Source: Thalassomonas haliotis
GTDB lineage: Bacteria > Pseudomonadota > Gammaproteobacteria > Enterobacterales > Alteromonadaceae
Length of the DNA: 64,000 bases
Direction of reading: 5' to 3'
Assembly (NCBI RefSeq): GCF_028657945.1
Contig: NZ_CP059693.1
Location: forward strand, 2,852,001-2,916,000
Below, one piece after another: positions 9,905 to 16,827 of this stretch. Under the pieces are notes generated by a model. It was not told the origin of the DNA, did no database searches, and was given only the letters and a program-made list of their open reading frames with translations. The stretch's first letter is position 1; each line of letters starts with the position of its first letter. A program made the position numbers and the translations under genes.

Positions 9905-9980
9905 GTCCCTATCGTCTAGAGGCCTAGGACACCGCCCTTTCACGGCGGTAACAGGGGTTCGAATCCCCTTAGGGATGCCA
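9905..9980 (+). tRNA. tRNA-Glu (TTC), copy 7
   Basis: Identical to the other tRNA-Glu copies. Leader GTTAAAT pairs with trailer ATTTAAC. Confidence 0.98.
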
Positions 9981-10024
9981 ATTTAACTTACTCTTTATTA
10001 GTTGATTCTGAATTTAAAAATTCA

Positions 10025-10100
10025 GGGGCTATAGCTCAGCTGGGAGAGCGCTTCGCTGGCAGCGAAGAGGTCTGCGGTTCGATCCCGCATAGCTCCACCA
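10025..10100 (+). tRNA. tRNA-Ala (GGC), copy 4
   Basis: Identical to copies 1 and 2. A leader hairpin, CTGAATTT (10008-10015) with AAATTCAG (10018-10025), reaches its first base. Confidence 0.98.
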
Positions 10101-10150
10101 TATTCTGTTTGTTGCCTTGGCGGTAAATAGTCTATAGTAAATTGTCATAT

Positions 10151-10226
10151 GTCCCTATCGTCTAGAGGCCTAGGACACCGCCCTTTCACGGCGGTAACAG
10201 GGGTTCGAATCCCCTTAGGGATGCCA
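10151..10226 (+). tRNA. tRNA-Glu (TTC), copy 8
   Basis: Identical to the other tRNA-Glu copies and last gene of the operon, 13 nt before the terminator stem. Flanked by GTAAAT/ATTTAC. Confidence 0.98.
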
Positions 10227-10239
10227 ATTTACATAAATC

Positions 10240-10262
10240 AACCGACGTAAGTCGGTTTTTTT
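10240..10262 (+). terminator. Terminator of the tRNA operon
   Basis: Stem AACCGAC (10240-10246) and GTCGGTT (10251-10257) with loop GTAA, running into T10256-T10262. Confidence 0.92.
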
Positions 10263-10299
10263 ATGTCTGGCATTTAATTTTGTTATTGCCTGGCCCTTG

Positions 10300-10370
10300 T
10301 GGACAGCGCCCGCAGCGCCTTAGCCAGCCACGGTAACAGGGGGGCGAATTCCCTTGGTGATGCTAATTTA
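10300..10370 (+). pseudogene. Decayed tRNA-Glu copy
   Basis: Past the terminator, 10331-10370 reads CGGTAACAGG, GGGGCGAATT, CCCTTGGTGA, TGCTAATTTA, which follows the 3' half of tRNA-Glu plus the AATTTA trailer of copies 7 and 8 with scattered changes. Upstream, GGACAGCGCCC (about 10301-10311) resembles the GGACACCGCCC of the D/anticodon arms, separated by extra bases. The acceptor stem and CCA are lost, so it should not be functional. Confidence 0.75.
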
Positions 10371-10440
10371 CAGTTGCTGTCATAACAGCAAGGCCCACGT
10401 TTAATCCGGAAGAGTTTCTTTGTGCTTTGACCGGTATTCA

Positions 10441-10525
10441 TAGGCTGTGTATAGGAATTGCCGTGGGGGCAATAAGTTTTTGCCTGTCAGCTAGGGCTGT
10501 TCACTCAATGTTTTTTAGGCTGTGT
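10441..10525. repeat. Direct repeat TAGGCTGTGT (two copies)
   Basis: TAGGCTGTGT occurs at 10441-10450 and 10516-10525, between the decayed tRNA and the truncated LysE gene. It may be a remnant of a mobile element end or of the deletion that cut the LysE gene; no transposase is present. Confidence 0.4.
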
Positions 10526-10540
10526 TCCATAATATTGTTG

Positions 10541-10819
10541 TCACCCATAAGCTGCTACCAATATTTGCTGTTTATCTAGCTTTACGTGGCTTTCTTTAAA
10601 CCACGCAAGATAATTTGATAAGTATTTGCTGGCAACTCCCAACACCGCTGCCACAGCAACAACTGCAACACCGATGAGTTCCCCCATCATCATCCATAAT
10701 GTCCGGCGAACGCCGATAGTCATGCCCAGCGTCATGGCTAAGGTCATACACATACCTGGGGTAATCGAGACAAAAAAGAAGGTGGGAATAAACACAGCGA
10801 GTACAGCAAAATCAGGCAT
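10541..10819 (-). pseudogene. Truncated LysE/RhtB-family exporter
   Basis: The first 63 or so residues match the N-terminus of LysE/RhtB amino-acid exporters: a hydrophobic start, the family signature SITPGMCMTLAM, then GVRRTLWMMMGELIG and a second hydrophobic segment. After GVA the sequence turns into an unrelated polar tail ending in KQQILVAAYG and stops at 92 residues, while intact members have about 205 with five to six helices. The helices that complete the pore are missing, so I call it a pseudogene created by a deletion or insertion scar, next to the tRNA array and the TAGGCTGTGT repeats. Confidence 0.75.
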
Positions 10820-10950
10820 TACATTTTCTTATGAATTATTATCTGCTGCCAGTGTAATAGAGCTTAAGCTTAGTTTCTAGCTTGTTCTTATTGTTTGCAT
10901 AAATGTTGTGGGCAGGTTTACCTGCCCTGATACTTTGATGCCGCCTGAAG

Positions 10951-12474
10951 TTAGCTTCGTTGAAAATTCCCATGAAAACCTAACGGAATATGATAGGGCA
11001 GCCAGGCCCGCATTATCGGCCCCTGCGAGAGGTTATCGGCCTGGAACAGGTTAATGCAGGTCCGCTTGCTAGGTAGGTGCAAAGCCGTGCCAAGCAGATA
11101 GCCACTGCCTTCGTCGGCTTTATTTGTGGTGATCACATGTTCTTCAACCAGATAGTCTTCACCGTAATAATATTCATCCACTGCCCCGGTATCTGTGTTT
11201 AACTTGCGAATGGAGTCTGCCCAAAGGGGATTGTGTTTATGGCCCGTGGTGTAAAGCAAGCGGTTCCTGTGGCCAACCAGGTGGTCATAAACCTTAGGAA
11301 ACTCACTGTCGCCGTCAATATATTGCTGAGTAAAACCGCCCTTGGCTTTTAAGGTATATAACACGGTTTGTGAACGGCTGGTGTGCTTGTTCACCTGGCC
11401 TTTCATTACCGCGGATAAGTTATGCAAGGAACTGTCATCCGGATATAAGCTGGCATCAAAATGTATCGTGCCATCGCGCTCTTCCCAGGCATTGCCAAAA
11501 TGAAAAGCAAACCCCGGGGGCAGCTGATAGCCTTTTTTAATGGTTAATTCCGCCTTATCTATTACTAATACTCGCATTGGCTGTTCTTTTTCAAACCGGG
11601 TGCGCTGAAAAAAACCTTTGCCTGCACCATTGGGGGATAGTGAAGGTAATATCAATAAGATATGCTTATGGGTGATTAAAAAGTCGTGCAGCATGCCGCG
11701 ATAACCGGCATTAACCACGGCAGCATTTTTCATCCGGCCGTTTGCCGACAAATGATAAAGCACTGCCTGACCATTGCCGTTTAGGCCAAAATTGAAGATA
11801 TCGCCGCCGGGGTCTACTTTCGGGTGGGCAGAAAACGGCATGCCTTTTAAGCTTTGCTCAAATGGGCTGTTTTGCCCGAGGTTGACCCAGTGGCTGCTGT
11901 CCAGTGTCTGTGGGTTAACCTGCATCGGCGAGCCTGCTTCCCATAAGGTCCAGAGTTTATCGCCAACGCTGATGACATTGGTATTGGAGCTATTGATCTC
12001 GTCTGCATGATGCACCGCCCGGGCACCAGATATTTTGGTATCCGGTCCCGAATAGATAAACTTGCCCGCCTGTTTTTCTTTGGCAAATTTCGGGGTATTG
12101 ATAAATTTACCCTGATGAAAAATTTTACCGCCGCTAAAATGAAAGCTGTGGAGCATACCGTCACCTTCAAACAGGTGCTGATATCTAAGATCCCCCCGTT
12201 CATGCCCGGCAGGGCCAATACGGTAGAAAGTACCGCTTAAATCGTCCGGCATTCTCCCTTCTATGGTTAACCCTGTTAAGGCGAAATTTTCTGTGATATT
12301 GGCAAAACCTATCAAGCCGGGATTTTTCTTTAGCGACCGGGCAAATTGCGCTTTTGAAGATAACGGCGGGGTCGGTTCAACGATTTTTGCCAGTGCCTGC
12401 ATATTGGGGGCCATTGCCAGGCTGCTACCGGCGACCATAGATAAGTTTTTTATAAAGTGACGTCTGTTCATCAT
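10951..12474 (-). CDS. Tat-exported carotenoid oxygenase (RPE65/CCD family)
   Basis: Non-haem iron dioxygenase that cleaves carotenoids, apocarotenoids or stilbene-like phenylpropanoids at a double bond. 507 residues. A twin-arginine signal, RRHFIKN at 4-10 followed by a hydrophobic stretch and QALA, predicts export of the folded, metal-loaded enzyme. Seen: family blocks GDGMLHSFHF, SAHPKVDP and MLHDFLIT; the four expected iron-binding histidines are H217, H263, H325 (FHFGNAWEE) and H501 (LGFHGNF). It follows the DUF2141 gene by 27 nt on the same strand, and both face a divergent LytTR regulator. No carotenoid biosynthesis genes are in the window, so the substrate is open. Confidence 0.92.
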   Translation of the reverse strand: MMNRRHFIKNLSMVAGSSLAMAPNMQALAKIVEPTPPLSSKAQFARSLKKNPGLIGFANITENFALTGLTIEGRMPDDLSGTFYRIGPAGHERGDLRYQHLFEGDGMLHSFHFSGGKIFHQGKFINTPKFAKEKQAGKFIYSGPDTKISGARAVHHADEINSSNTNVISVGDKLWTLWEAGSPMQVNPQTLDSSHWVNLGQNSPFEQSLKGMPFSAHPKVDPGGDIFNFGLNGNGQAVLYHLSANGRMKNAAVVNAGYRGMLHDFLITHKHILLILPSLSPNGAGKGFFQRTRFEKEQPMRVLVIDKAELTIKKGYQLPPGFAFHFGNAWEERDGTIHFDASLYPDDSSLHNLSAVMKGQVNKHTSRSQTVLYTLKAKGGFTQQYIDGDSEFPKVYDHLVGHRNRLLYTTGHKHNPLWADSIRKLNTDTGAVDEYYYGEDYLVEEHVITTNKADEGSGYLLGTALHLPSKRTCINLFQADNLSQGPIMRAWLPYHIPLGFHGNFQRS

Positions 12475-12501
12475 ACTGTCCGTTGTTAATAGTGGCTGTG
12501 A

Positions 12502-12930
12502 TTAATAAATGATTTTGCTGGAAAGCTTGATGTCGCCATCGCTTATCTGAAATTTCATCTCCTGATATTTTGCCGGGCCAAAATTTGGCAGGGCATTGTT
12601 TGAAAAGCCATAACCTTCGGTAGGCATGCCAAAAAGATTGCTGTCGAGTTTACCGTTATTATTTTCATCGTGATAAAAACGCAGTGCATATTCACCGTTA
12701 TCGACATCCTGAAAAGTCAGGCTGGCATTGCCTGGTTTGGCTTTGGTTATCGTGGCCAGCTCAGCATTGCCCTGATTATAATTTTCTTCGCCATTAAACA
12801 ATTGGATATAGAGTTTGCCCTGGGCGCTTTTTACCCCGGTGATTTCCAGTTGGATGTCGGCGCTATGGACGAAAAAACTGCTGAGGGCAAAGGTGCTGAA
12901 GATGAATAATTTGGCTGCTGTCTTTGTCAT
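12502..12930 (-). CDS. Secreted DUF2141 protein
   Basis: Small periplasmic or secreted beta-sandwich-like protein of unknown function. The longest frame starts at 12966, but the ATG at 12930 has AGGA eight bases upstream and begins a clean signal peptide (MTKTAAKLFIFSTFALSS...FVHSA), giving 142 residues. DUF2141 traits: GKLYIQLFNGEENY, then GEYALRFYHDENNNGKLD and GMPTEGYGFSNN near the end. It is first gene of a two-gene operon with the carotenoid oxygenase; the pairing suggests a shared substrate or a carrier/accessory role, which is inference. Confidence 0.85.
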   Translation of the reverse strand: MTKTAAKLFIFSTFALSSFFVHSADIQLEITGVKSAQGKLYIQLFNGEENYNQGNAELATITKAKPGNASLTFQDVDNGEYALRFYHDENNNGKLDSNLFGMPTEGYGFSNNALPNFGPAKYQEMKFQISDGDIKLSSKIIY

Positions 12931-12987
12931 AATAATATTCCTGTTTATGCTTTTCATGTAAATCACTGAGGGTGAAAAAAGAAGCCA

Positions 12988-13015
12988 TTGCCTGGCGTTG
13001 AAAATACATTAAAAT
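12988..13015 (+). promoter_or_regulatory. Possible promoter of the LytTR gene
   Basis: TTGCCT (12988-12993), 16-nt spacer, TAAAAT (13010-13015), about 80 nt before the TTG start of the regulator. Four to five of six bases match in each box. I see no clear LytTR direct-repeat pair by eye in the 165-bp divergent region. Confidence 0.35.
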
Positions 13016-13095
13016 AGCCGGGTAAGATCTGCCAAGACAGATTACGTGAAGCGCGACATTTTTTCGTAAAAAGCACCATAAAGGTTGAAGTACCA

Positions 13096-13902
13096 TTGAC
13101 GATTCGTGAATTTTTCCTTAAATATCATATAGGAAACAGACTGTTTAATAAAAGGACACTGAAAAGCGATTGCCTGGTTTTATTGGTTGCGGGTGTGGTT
13201 TTAGCCTTACTGGCGCCTTTTGGTATGAATAAAATCTCTTTGGCCGGCAACATTGCATTCTGGGTGACGGCCTGTTTTTCCGGGCATTTGCTTTATTCCC
13301 CTTTGTTCTTTTTGGGCGGGAAATATCTACAGCGTTTTCCCCTGCCTTCCTGGGCGGGATTATTGCTGCTATCCGTGATTGCCGGATTTTTGATGTGTTT
13401 TGTGATCACCTTTATCAGTTGGCTTTATTTTGGCGGTAGTGCTGATTATCTTGAAGATTTACCCGTGCTTTTTCCTAAAACCTTTTTAGTCGGTGTTATC
13501 ATCACTTTGGTAGAATTGTTTAAAAACTATATCAAGCACCAAAACGAGCAATTAGCCCAGCAAGAGCACATGCAGCAGGAACAACAAACAAGCGTGAAAT
13601 TTATGGATAAATTGCCAATAGATAAACGCGGCACTTTGTTATGTCTGGAAATGGATGATCATTATCTTAAGGTGCATACAGATAAAGGTCATCATATGTT
13701 ATTGATGCGTTTAAAAGATGCTTTAGCAGATTTAGTCGATTATCCGGGATTGCAAACCCACAGATCCTGGTGGGTGGCAGAAGAAGCCATTCGTGAAAGT
13801 GTTAAGCAGGAGCGTAGAGTTTCGTTAAGGCTGAGCAATGATTTGCTGGTGCCTGTCTCCAGAACTTATTTACCTGAGCTGAAAACAAGAAATTTGCTCT
13901 GA
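13096..13902 (+). CDS. Membrane-anchored LytTR transcription regulator
   Basis: 268 residues. The N-terminal half has four predicted TM helices (about 29-48, 55-75, 88-115, 130-147), then a Gln-rich linker (HQNEQLAQQEHMQQEQQ) and a C-terminal LytTR DNA-binding domain (about 165-265) with LLCLEMDDHYLKVHT, RLKDALADL, QTHRSWWVA and a terminal VPVSRTYLPELK. No receiver or kinase domain is present, so it belongs to the group where the membrane part is the sensor. TTG at 13096 is the start used here, with AAGG 12 nt upstream; no better ATG precedes the first helix. Divergent from the DUF2141-carotenoid oxygenase operon, which it probably controls (inference). Confidence 0.88.
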   Translation: MTIREFFLKYHIGNRLFNKRTLKSDCLVLLVAGVVLALLAPFGMNKISLAGNIAFWVTACFSGHLLYSPLFFLGGKYLQRFPLPSWAGLLLLSVIAGFLMCFVITFISWLYFGGSADYLEDLPVLFPKTFLVGVIITLVELFKNYIKHQNEQLAQQEHMQQEQQTSVKFMDKLPIDKRGTLLCLEMDDHYLKVHTDKGHHMLLMRLKDALADLVDYPGLQTHRSWWVAEEAIRESVKQERRVSLRLSNDLLVPVSRTYLPELKTRNLL

Positions 13903-14093
13903 CGGTTTGCTTAAGGCATAGCTGTTGTCGTGTTGTTTTAAAACAGACGATGCTTTTAAAGGGAGCCGCTTTCCCGTTTTATGGCAAAGCTAATTATCAA
14001 TATCAAGATAAGCTCTTTTTCCACAAGCAATCATTAGCAAAAAAACAAAGCACATGCTAAAACTCTTACACTATTAACGAAACAACTTTCCTG

Positions 14094-15896
14094 ATGAATA
14101 AAACAGCCCTGTCGGTACTTAATACCGTTTTTGGTTATCCCGAATTTAGAAGCCCCCAAGATGAAGTCATAGATACGGTCATTAAGGGGGGCGATGCTTT
14201 AGTGCTCATGCCAACTGGTGGCGGTAAGTCGCTTTGCTATCAGGTGCCTGCGCTGATCCGTCCGGGCTGTGCCATAGTTATTTCACCGCTAATTGCCTTA
14301 ATGCAGGATCAGGTGAATGCACTGACTCAGCTGGGCATAAATGCCAGTTTTTTGAATTCTTCGCTTGATCAACATCAGGCTTATGCTGTGGAACAGGCGC
14401 TTTTTCAGGGACAGTTAGACTTACTTTATATTGCCCCCGAGCGATTAACCCAAGAGCGAACTTTGTCGATGTTACAGCAATGTCCTATTGCCTTATTTGC
14501 CATTGATGAAGCCCATTGTGTTTCGCAGTGGGGACATGACTTTAGGGCGGATTATTTACAGCTGTCGCTGTTACATCAGCTGTTTCCCTCGGTGCCGCGC
14601 ATTGCGTTAACGGCGACAGCCGATCCCCGTACCCACCAGGAAATCAGTGAAAGATTACAGCTGGATCAGGCCAGGCATTTTATCGCCGGATTTGACCGGC
14701 CCAATATTCAGTATCGTATCAATCAAAAGCACAATGGCCGCCAGCAGTTATTAAGTTTTATCCGCAGCGAGCATGAAAATGACGCCGGTATTGTTTATTG
14801 CCTGTCCCGTAAAAAAACCGAAGAAACCGCCAGCTGGTTATGCAAGCAGGGATTGCAAGCCTTGCCTTATCACGCCGGGTTAGCATCAGAGGTGAAAGAG
14901 CAGCACCAAAACCGTTTCTTGCGGGAAGACGGCATTATTATCGTTGCCACCATAGCGTTTGGCATGGGCATAGATAAACCCGATGTGCGTTTTGTGGCTC
15001 ATCTTGATTTGCCGAAAAGCATAGAGTCTTATTATCAGGAAACCGGGCGGGCAGGGCGTGACGGCCAGGCGGCGACGGCCTGGATGGTGTATGGCTTGCA
15101 GGATGTGATCAAACTGAAACAAATGCTGGACAGATCTGAAGCCGGTGATCTGCAAAAGCGTATTGAGCGTCAGCGTTTAGATGCCATGTTAGGGCTTTGC
15201 GAAATCACCACTTGCCGCCGCCAAACCCTGTTGGCTTATTTCAATGAGCATTTGGTTAAGCCTTGCGGCAATTGCGATACCTGCATTACCCCGGTACAAA
15301 CCTGGGACGGCACCGAGGCTGCACGTAAGGCGCTCAGCTGTGTCTACCGCACCGGACAGCGTTTTGGCGTCAATCATCTTATCGATGTGCTCTTGGGGAA
15401 GAACACGGCAAAAGTCGAGCAGTTTCATCACCAGGAGCTTAGCACCTATGCCATAGGCACTGAACTGGACAACAACCAGTGGCATTCGGTATTCCGTCAG
15501 TTAGTATCGCGCGGTTATATTTATGCCGATATGGATAGTTTCGGCGCCTTTAAGTTGACCGATAAGTGTCGCCCTTTATTGCGCGGTGAGCAAAATATTG
15601 AGCTGCGCAAAGACAACAGCGAAAAAGTGAAAAAGAAAAAATCATCAAAATCAGCCGCTGCTGTACCTGACTATGCTCAGCCTTTATGGGAAGCGCTCAG
15701 GGCGTTAAGGAAACAGCTGGCAGATGAGCATGGGGTGCCCGCCTATACCGTTTTTCATGACAGTACTATGATGGAAATGATCAGCACACGACCTGGGAGC
15801 AGACAGGAGCTGTTAACGATCAGCGGAGTAGGGGCCAGCAAGTTAGATAAATACGGCGAGCAGTTTTTGGCGGTTATTGCACAACATAACAGTTAA
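14094..15896 (+). CDS. recQ: ATP-dependent DNA helicase RecQ
   Basis: 3'-5' helicase for recombination and stalled-fork repair. 600 residues, close to E. coli RecQ (609). Seen: Q motif/N-terminus [15 protein letters not shown], Walker [13 protein letters not shown] (about 40-50), [14 protein letters not shown], motif [13 protein letters not shown], the RecQ zinc site ([10 protein letters not shown] ... PCGNCDTC), winged-helix RQC, and a C-terminal HRDC domain after a Lys/Ser-rich linker ([10 protein letters not shown]). Monocistronic; a terminator-like hairpin follows. Confidence 0.97.
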   Translation: MNKTALSVLNTVFGYPEFRSPQDEVIDTVIKGGDALVLMPTGGGKSLCYQVPALIRPGCAIVISPLIALMQDQVNALTQLGINASFLNSSLDQHQAYAVEQALFQGQLDLLYIAPERLTQERTLSMLQQCPIALFAIDEAHCVSQWGHDFRADYLQLSLLHQLFPSVPRIALTATADPRTHQEISERLQLDQARHFIAGFDRPNIQYRINQKHNGRQQLLSFIRSEHENDAGIVYCLSRKKTEETASWLCKQGLQALPYHAGLASEVKEQHQNRFLREDGIIIVATIAFGMGIDKPDVRFVAHLDLPKSIESYYQETGRAGRDGQAATAWMVYGLQDVIKLKQMLDRSEAGDLQKRIERQRLDAMLGLCEITTCRRQTLLAYFNEHLVKPCGNCDTCITPVQTWDGTEAARKALSCVYRTGQRFGVNHLIDVLLGKNTAKVEQFHHQELSTYAIGTELDNNQWHSVFRQLVSRGYIYADMDSFGAFKLTDKCRPLLRGEQNIELRKDNSEKVKKKKSSKSAAAVPDYAQPLWEALRALRKQLADEHGVPAYTVFHDSTMMEMISTRPGSRQELLTISGVGASKLDKYGEQFLAVIAQHNS

Positions 15897-15923
15897 TAAG
15901 CGAAAAAGTGCTGAAACAGACAG

Positions 15924-15955
15924 AAGCCGGATGAAGTTCACCAGGCTTTATTTTT
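15924..15955 (+). terminator. Probable recQ terminator
   Basis: AAGCCGG (15924-15930) pairs with CCAGGCTT (15941-15948) with one bulged A, followed by a T-rich run (TTTATTTTT). An alternative pairing GATGAA/TTCATC overlaps it, so structure is uncertain. Confidence 0.55.
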
Positions 15956-15980
15956 CATCTGGTGTTTTGCTCGCAAGTGA

Positions 15981-16490
15981 TCAAGAGAATTTATTATAAG
16001 TAGCGGACTGCTCTTTGCTGGCAAAGGCCGTAATAAAAGGCCCATGCCATTGACAAATTGAGCTGACAGGGTGCCTGTGTAAGCCATCATCTTCGATGAT
16101 ATCAATCACATGGGTGAGGTTATTGTGTTGCAGGTCGCCATTAAGTTTTAGCATAAGCGCTGAAAGTTGAGATATGGTGCGCCAACTTTTGCTCGTTGAC
16201 CAGAGGTAATGATAATGACCGTCTTGCTCGATATAGACAGATTGTAAAACCGGTACATTTTCCCCGAACATTCGCCCGGGTAAGCGTGATTTAATTATTT
16301 TTTGCTCAAATGAAAACTGGCCCTGGTTATCTGTCAGCGCTGTGCTAATTTGCTCTTTACCGTCTTCAAAACCTTCATACATAAGGCTTCGCACCACTGC
16401 TACCTGGGGAACTGGGTGACCGCCATTGGTAATGCAGCCGTGTATCTCGGGTGACATTTCCACATCGTGGCGTTTAAACAATCCAAACAT
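15981..16490 (-). CDS. DUF6795-like protein
   Basis: The frame is open from 16601, but the ATG at 16490 has GGAGG eight bases upstream and starts the family-like sequence MFGLFKRHDVEMSPEIHG, so I use it (169 residues). The region MSPEIHGCITNGGHPVPQV followed by ALTDNQGQFSFEQ looks like a short carboxypeptidase-regulatory/transthyretin-type beta fold, the DUF6795 pattern found in Vibrio and Alteromonadales. No signal peptide or TM helix. Function unknown. Convergent with recQ. Confidence 0.7.
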   Translation of the reverse strand: MFGLFKRHDVEMSPEIHGCITNGGHPVPQVAVVRSLMYEGFEDGKEQISTALTDNQGQFSFEQKIIKSRLPGRMFGENVPVLQSVYIEQDGHYHYLWSTSKSWRTISQLSALMLKLNGDLQHNNLTHVIDIIEDDGLHRHPVSSICQWHGPFITAFASKEQSATYNKFS

Positions 16491-16827
16491 GGCTCGGGCC
16501 TCCAGGGTGAAGAGCAATTTACTCTGGGATATGCAGGGGATATTTTGACCTTGTAGCGTGTGATTTGAGCCGGTTGATAAAAATAATCCGCTCTTAGCCA
16601 AAGCTTATCTTTTGATGATATTGGTCTGGTAAAATCTCCCATGCTAAAAAATCAGTATGGTTGGCTTTATCATTTATTCAATAGCTTTTTATAAAACCTT
16701 AGCTGATTTTATTTCACCCGGGGGAAATATTCAGGTTTACTGGGTTTTTGAAAAGAGATCCGCGGCCTGTTATCCCCGAGCTGCCATTTATGTTTGCAGG
16801 CCGTTCAGGGATAACAGTTGACGTGGT
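16491..16827. other. Intergenic region between DUF6795 gene and antiporter
   Basis: No credible gene in the chosen annotation. It contains the GGAGG ribosome site of the DUF6795 gene and, near the antiporter stop, the inverted repeat at 16767-16817. Confidence 0.6.
16767..16817. repeat. Inverted repeat past the antiporter gene
   Basis: Perfect 10-bp arms CTGTTATCCC (16767/8-16776) and GGGATAACAG (16808-16817) with a nested CTGC/GCAG pair (16781-16784/16796-16799) in the loop. It lies 10 nt downstream of the antiporter stop (minus strand) but lacks a U tract. Could be a factor-dependent terminator, an mRNA 3'-end stabiliser or a protein site. Confidence 0.6.

Larger units (their letters stand above)
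8762..10232 (+). repeat. Leader/trailer inverted repeats flanking the tRNA units
   Basis: Most tRNAs are bracketed by their own inverted repeat, different in sequence each time. Clear cases (left/right arm): Glu1 8876-8886/8972-8982, 11 bp; Glu2 8984-8991/9086-9093, 8 bp; Glu3 9111-9117/9203-9209, 7 pairs including one G-U; Glu4 9216-9226/9309-9319, 11 bp; Glu6 9627-9636/9721-9730, 10 bp; Ala3 9752-9759/9861-9868, 8 bp; Glu7 9891-9897/9981-9987, 7 bp; Glu8 10137-10142/10227-10232, 6 bp. Ala1 has a 6-bp pair (8762-8767/8871-8876), Ala2 an interrupted 8-bp pair (9489-9496/9590-9600), Glu5 only a weak 5-bp pair, and Ala4 a local leader hairpin (10008-10025). The right arm usually starts directly after CCA in Glu units. 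Confidence 0.8.

Noticed and set aside
8881-10226. CRISPR-like appearance of the regularly repeated 76-nt units with unique spacers
   Set aside because: The repeat units fold as complete tRNAs with CCA ends; spacers are variable in length and no cas genes are present.
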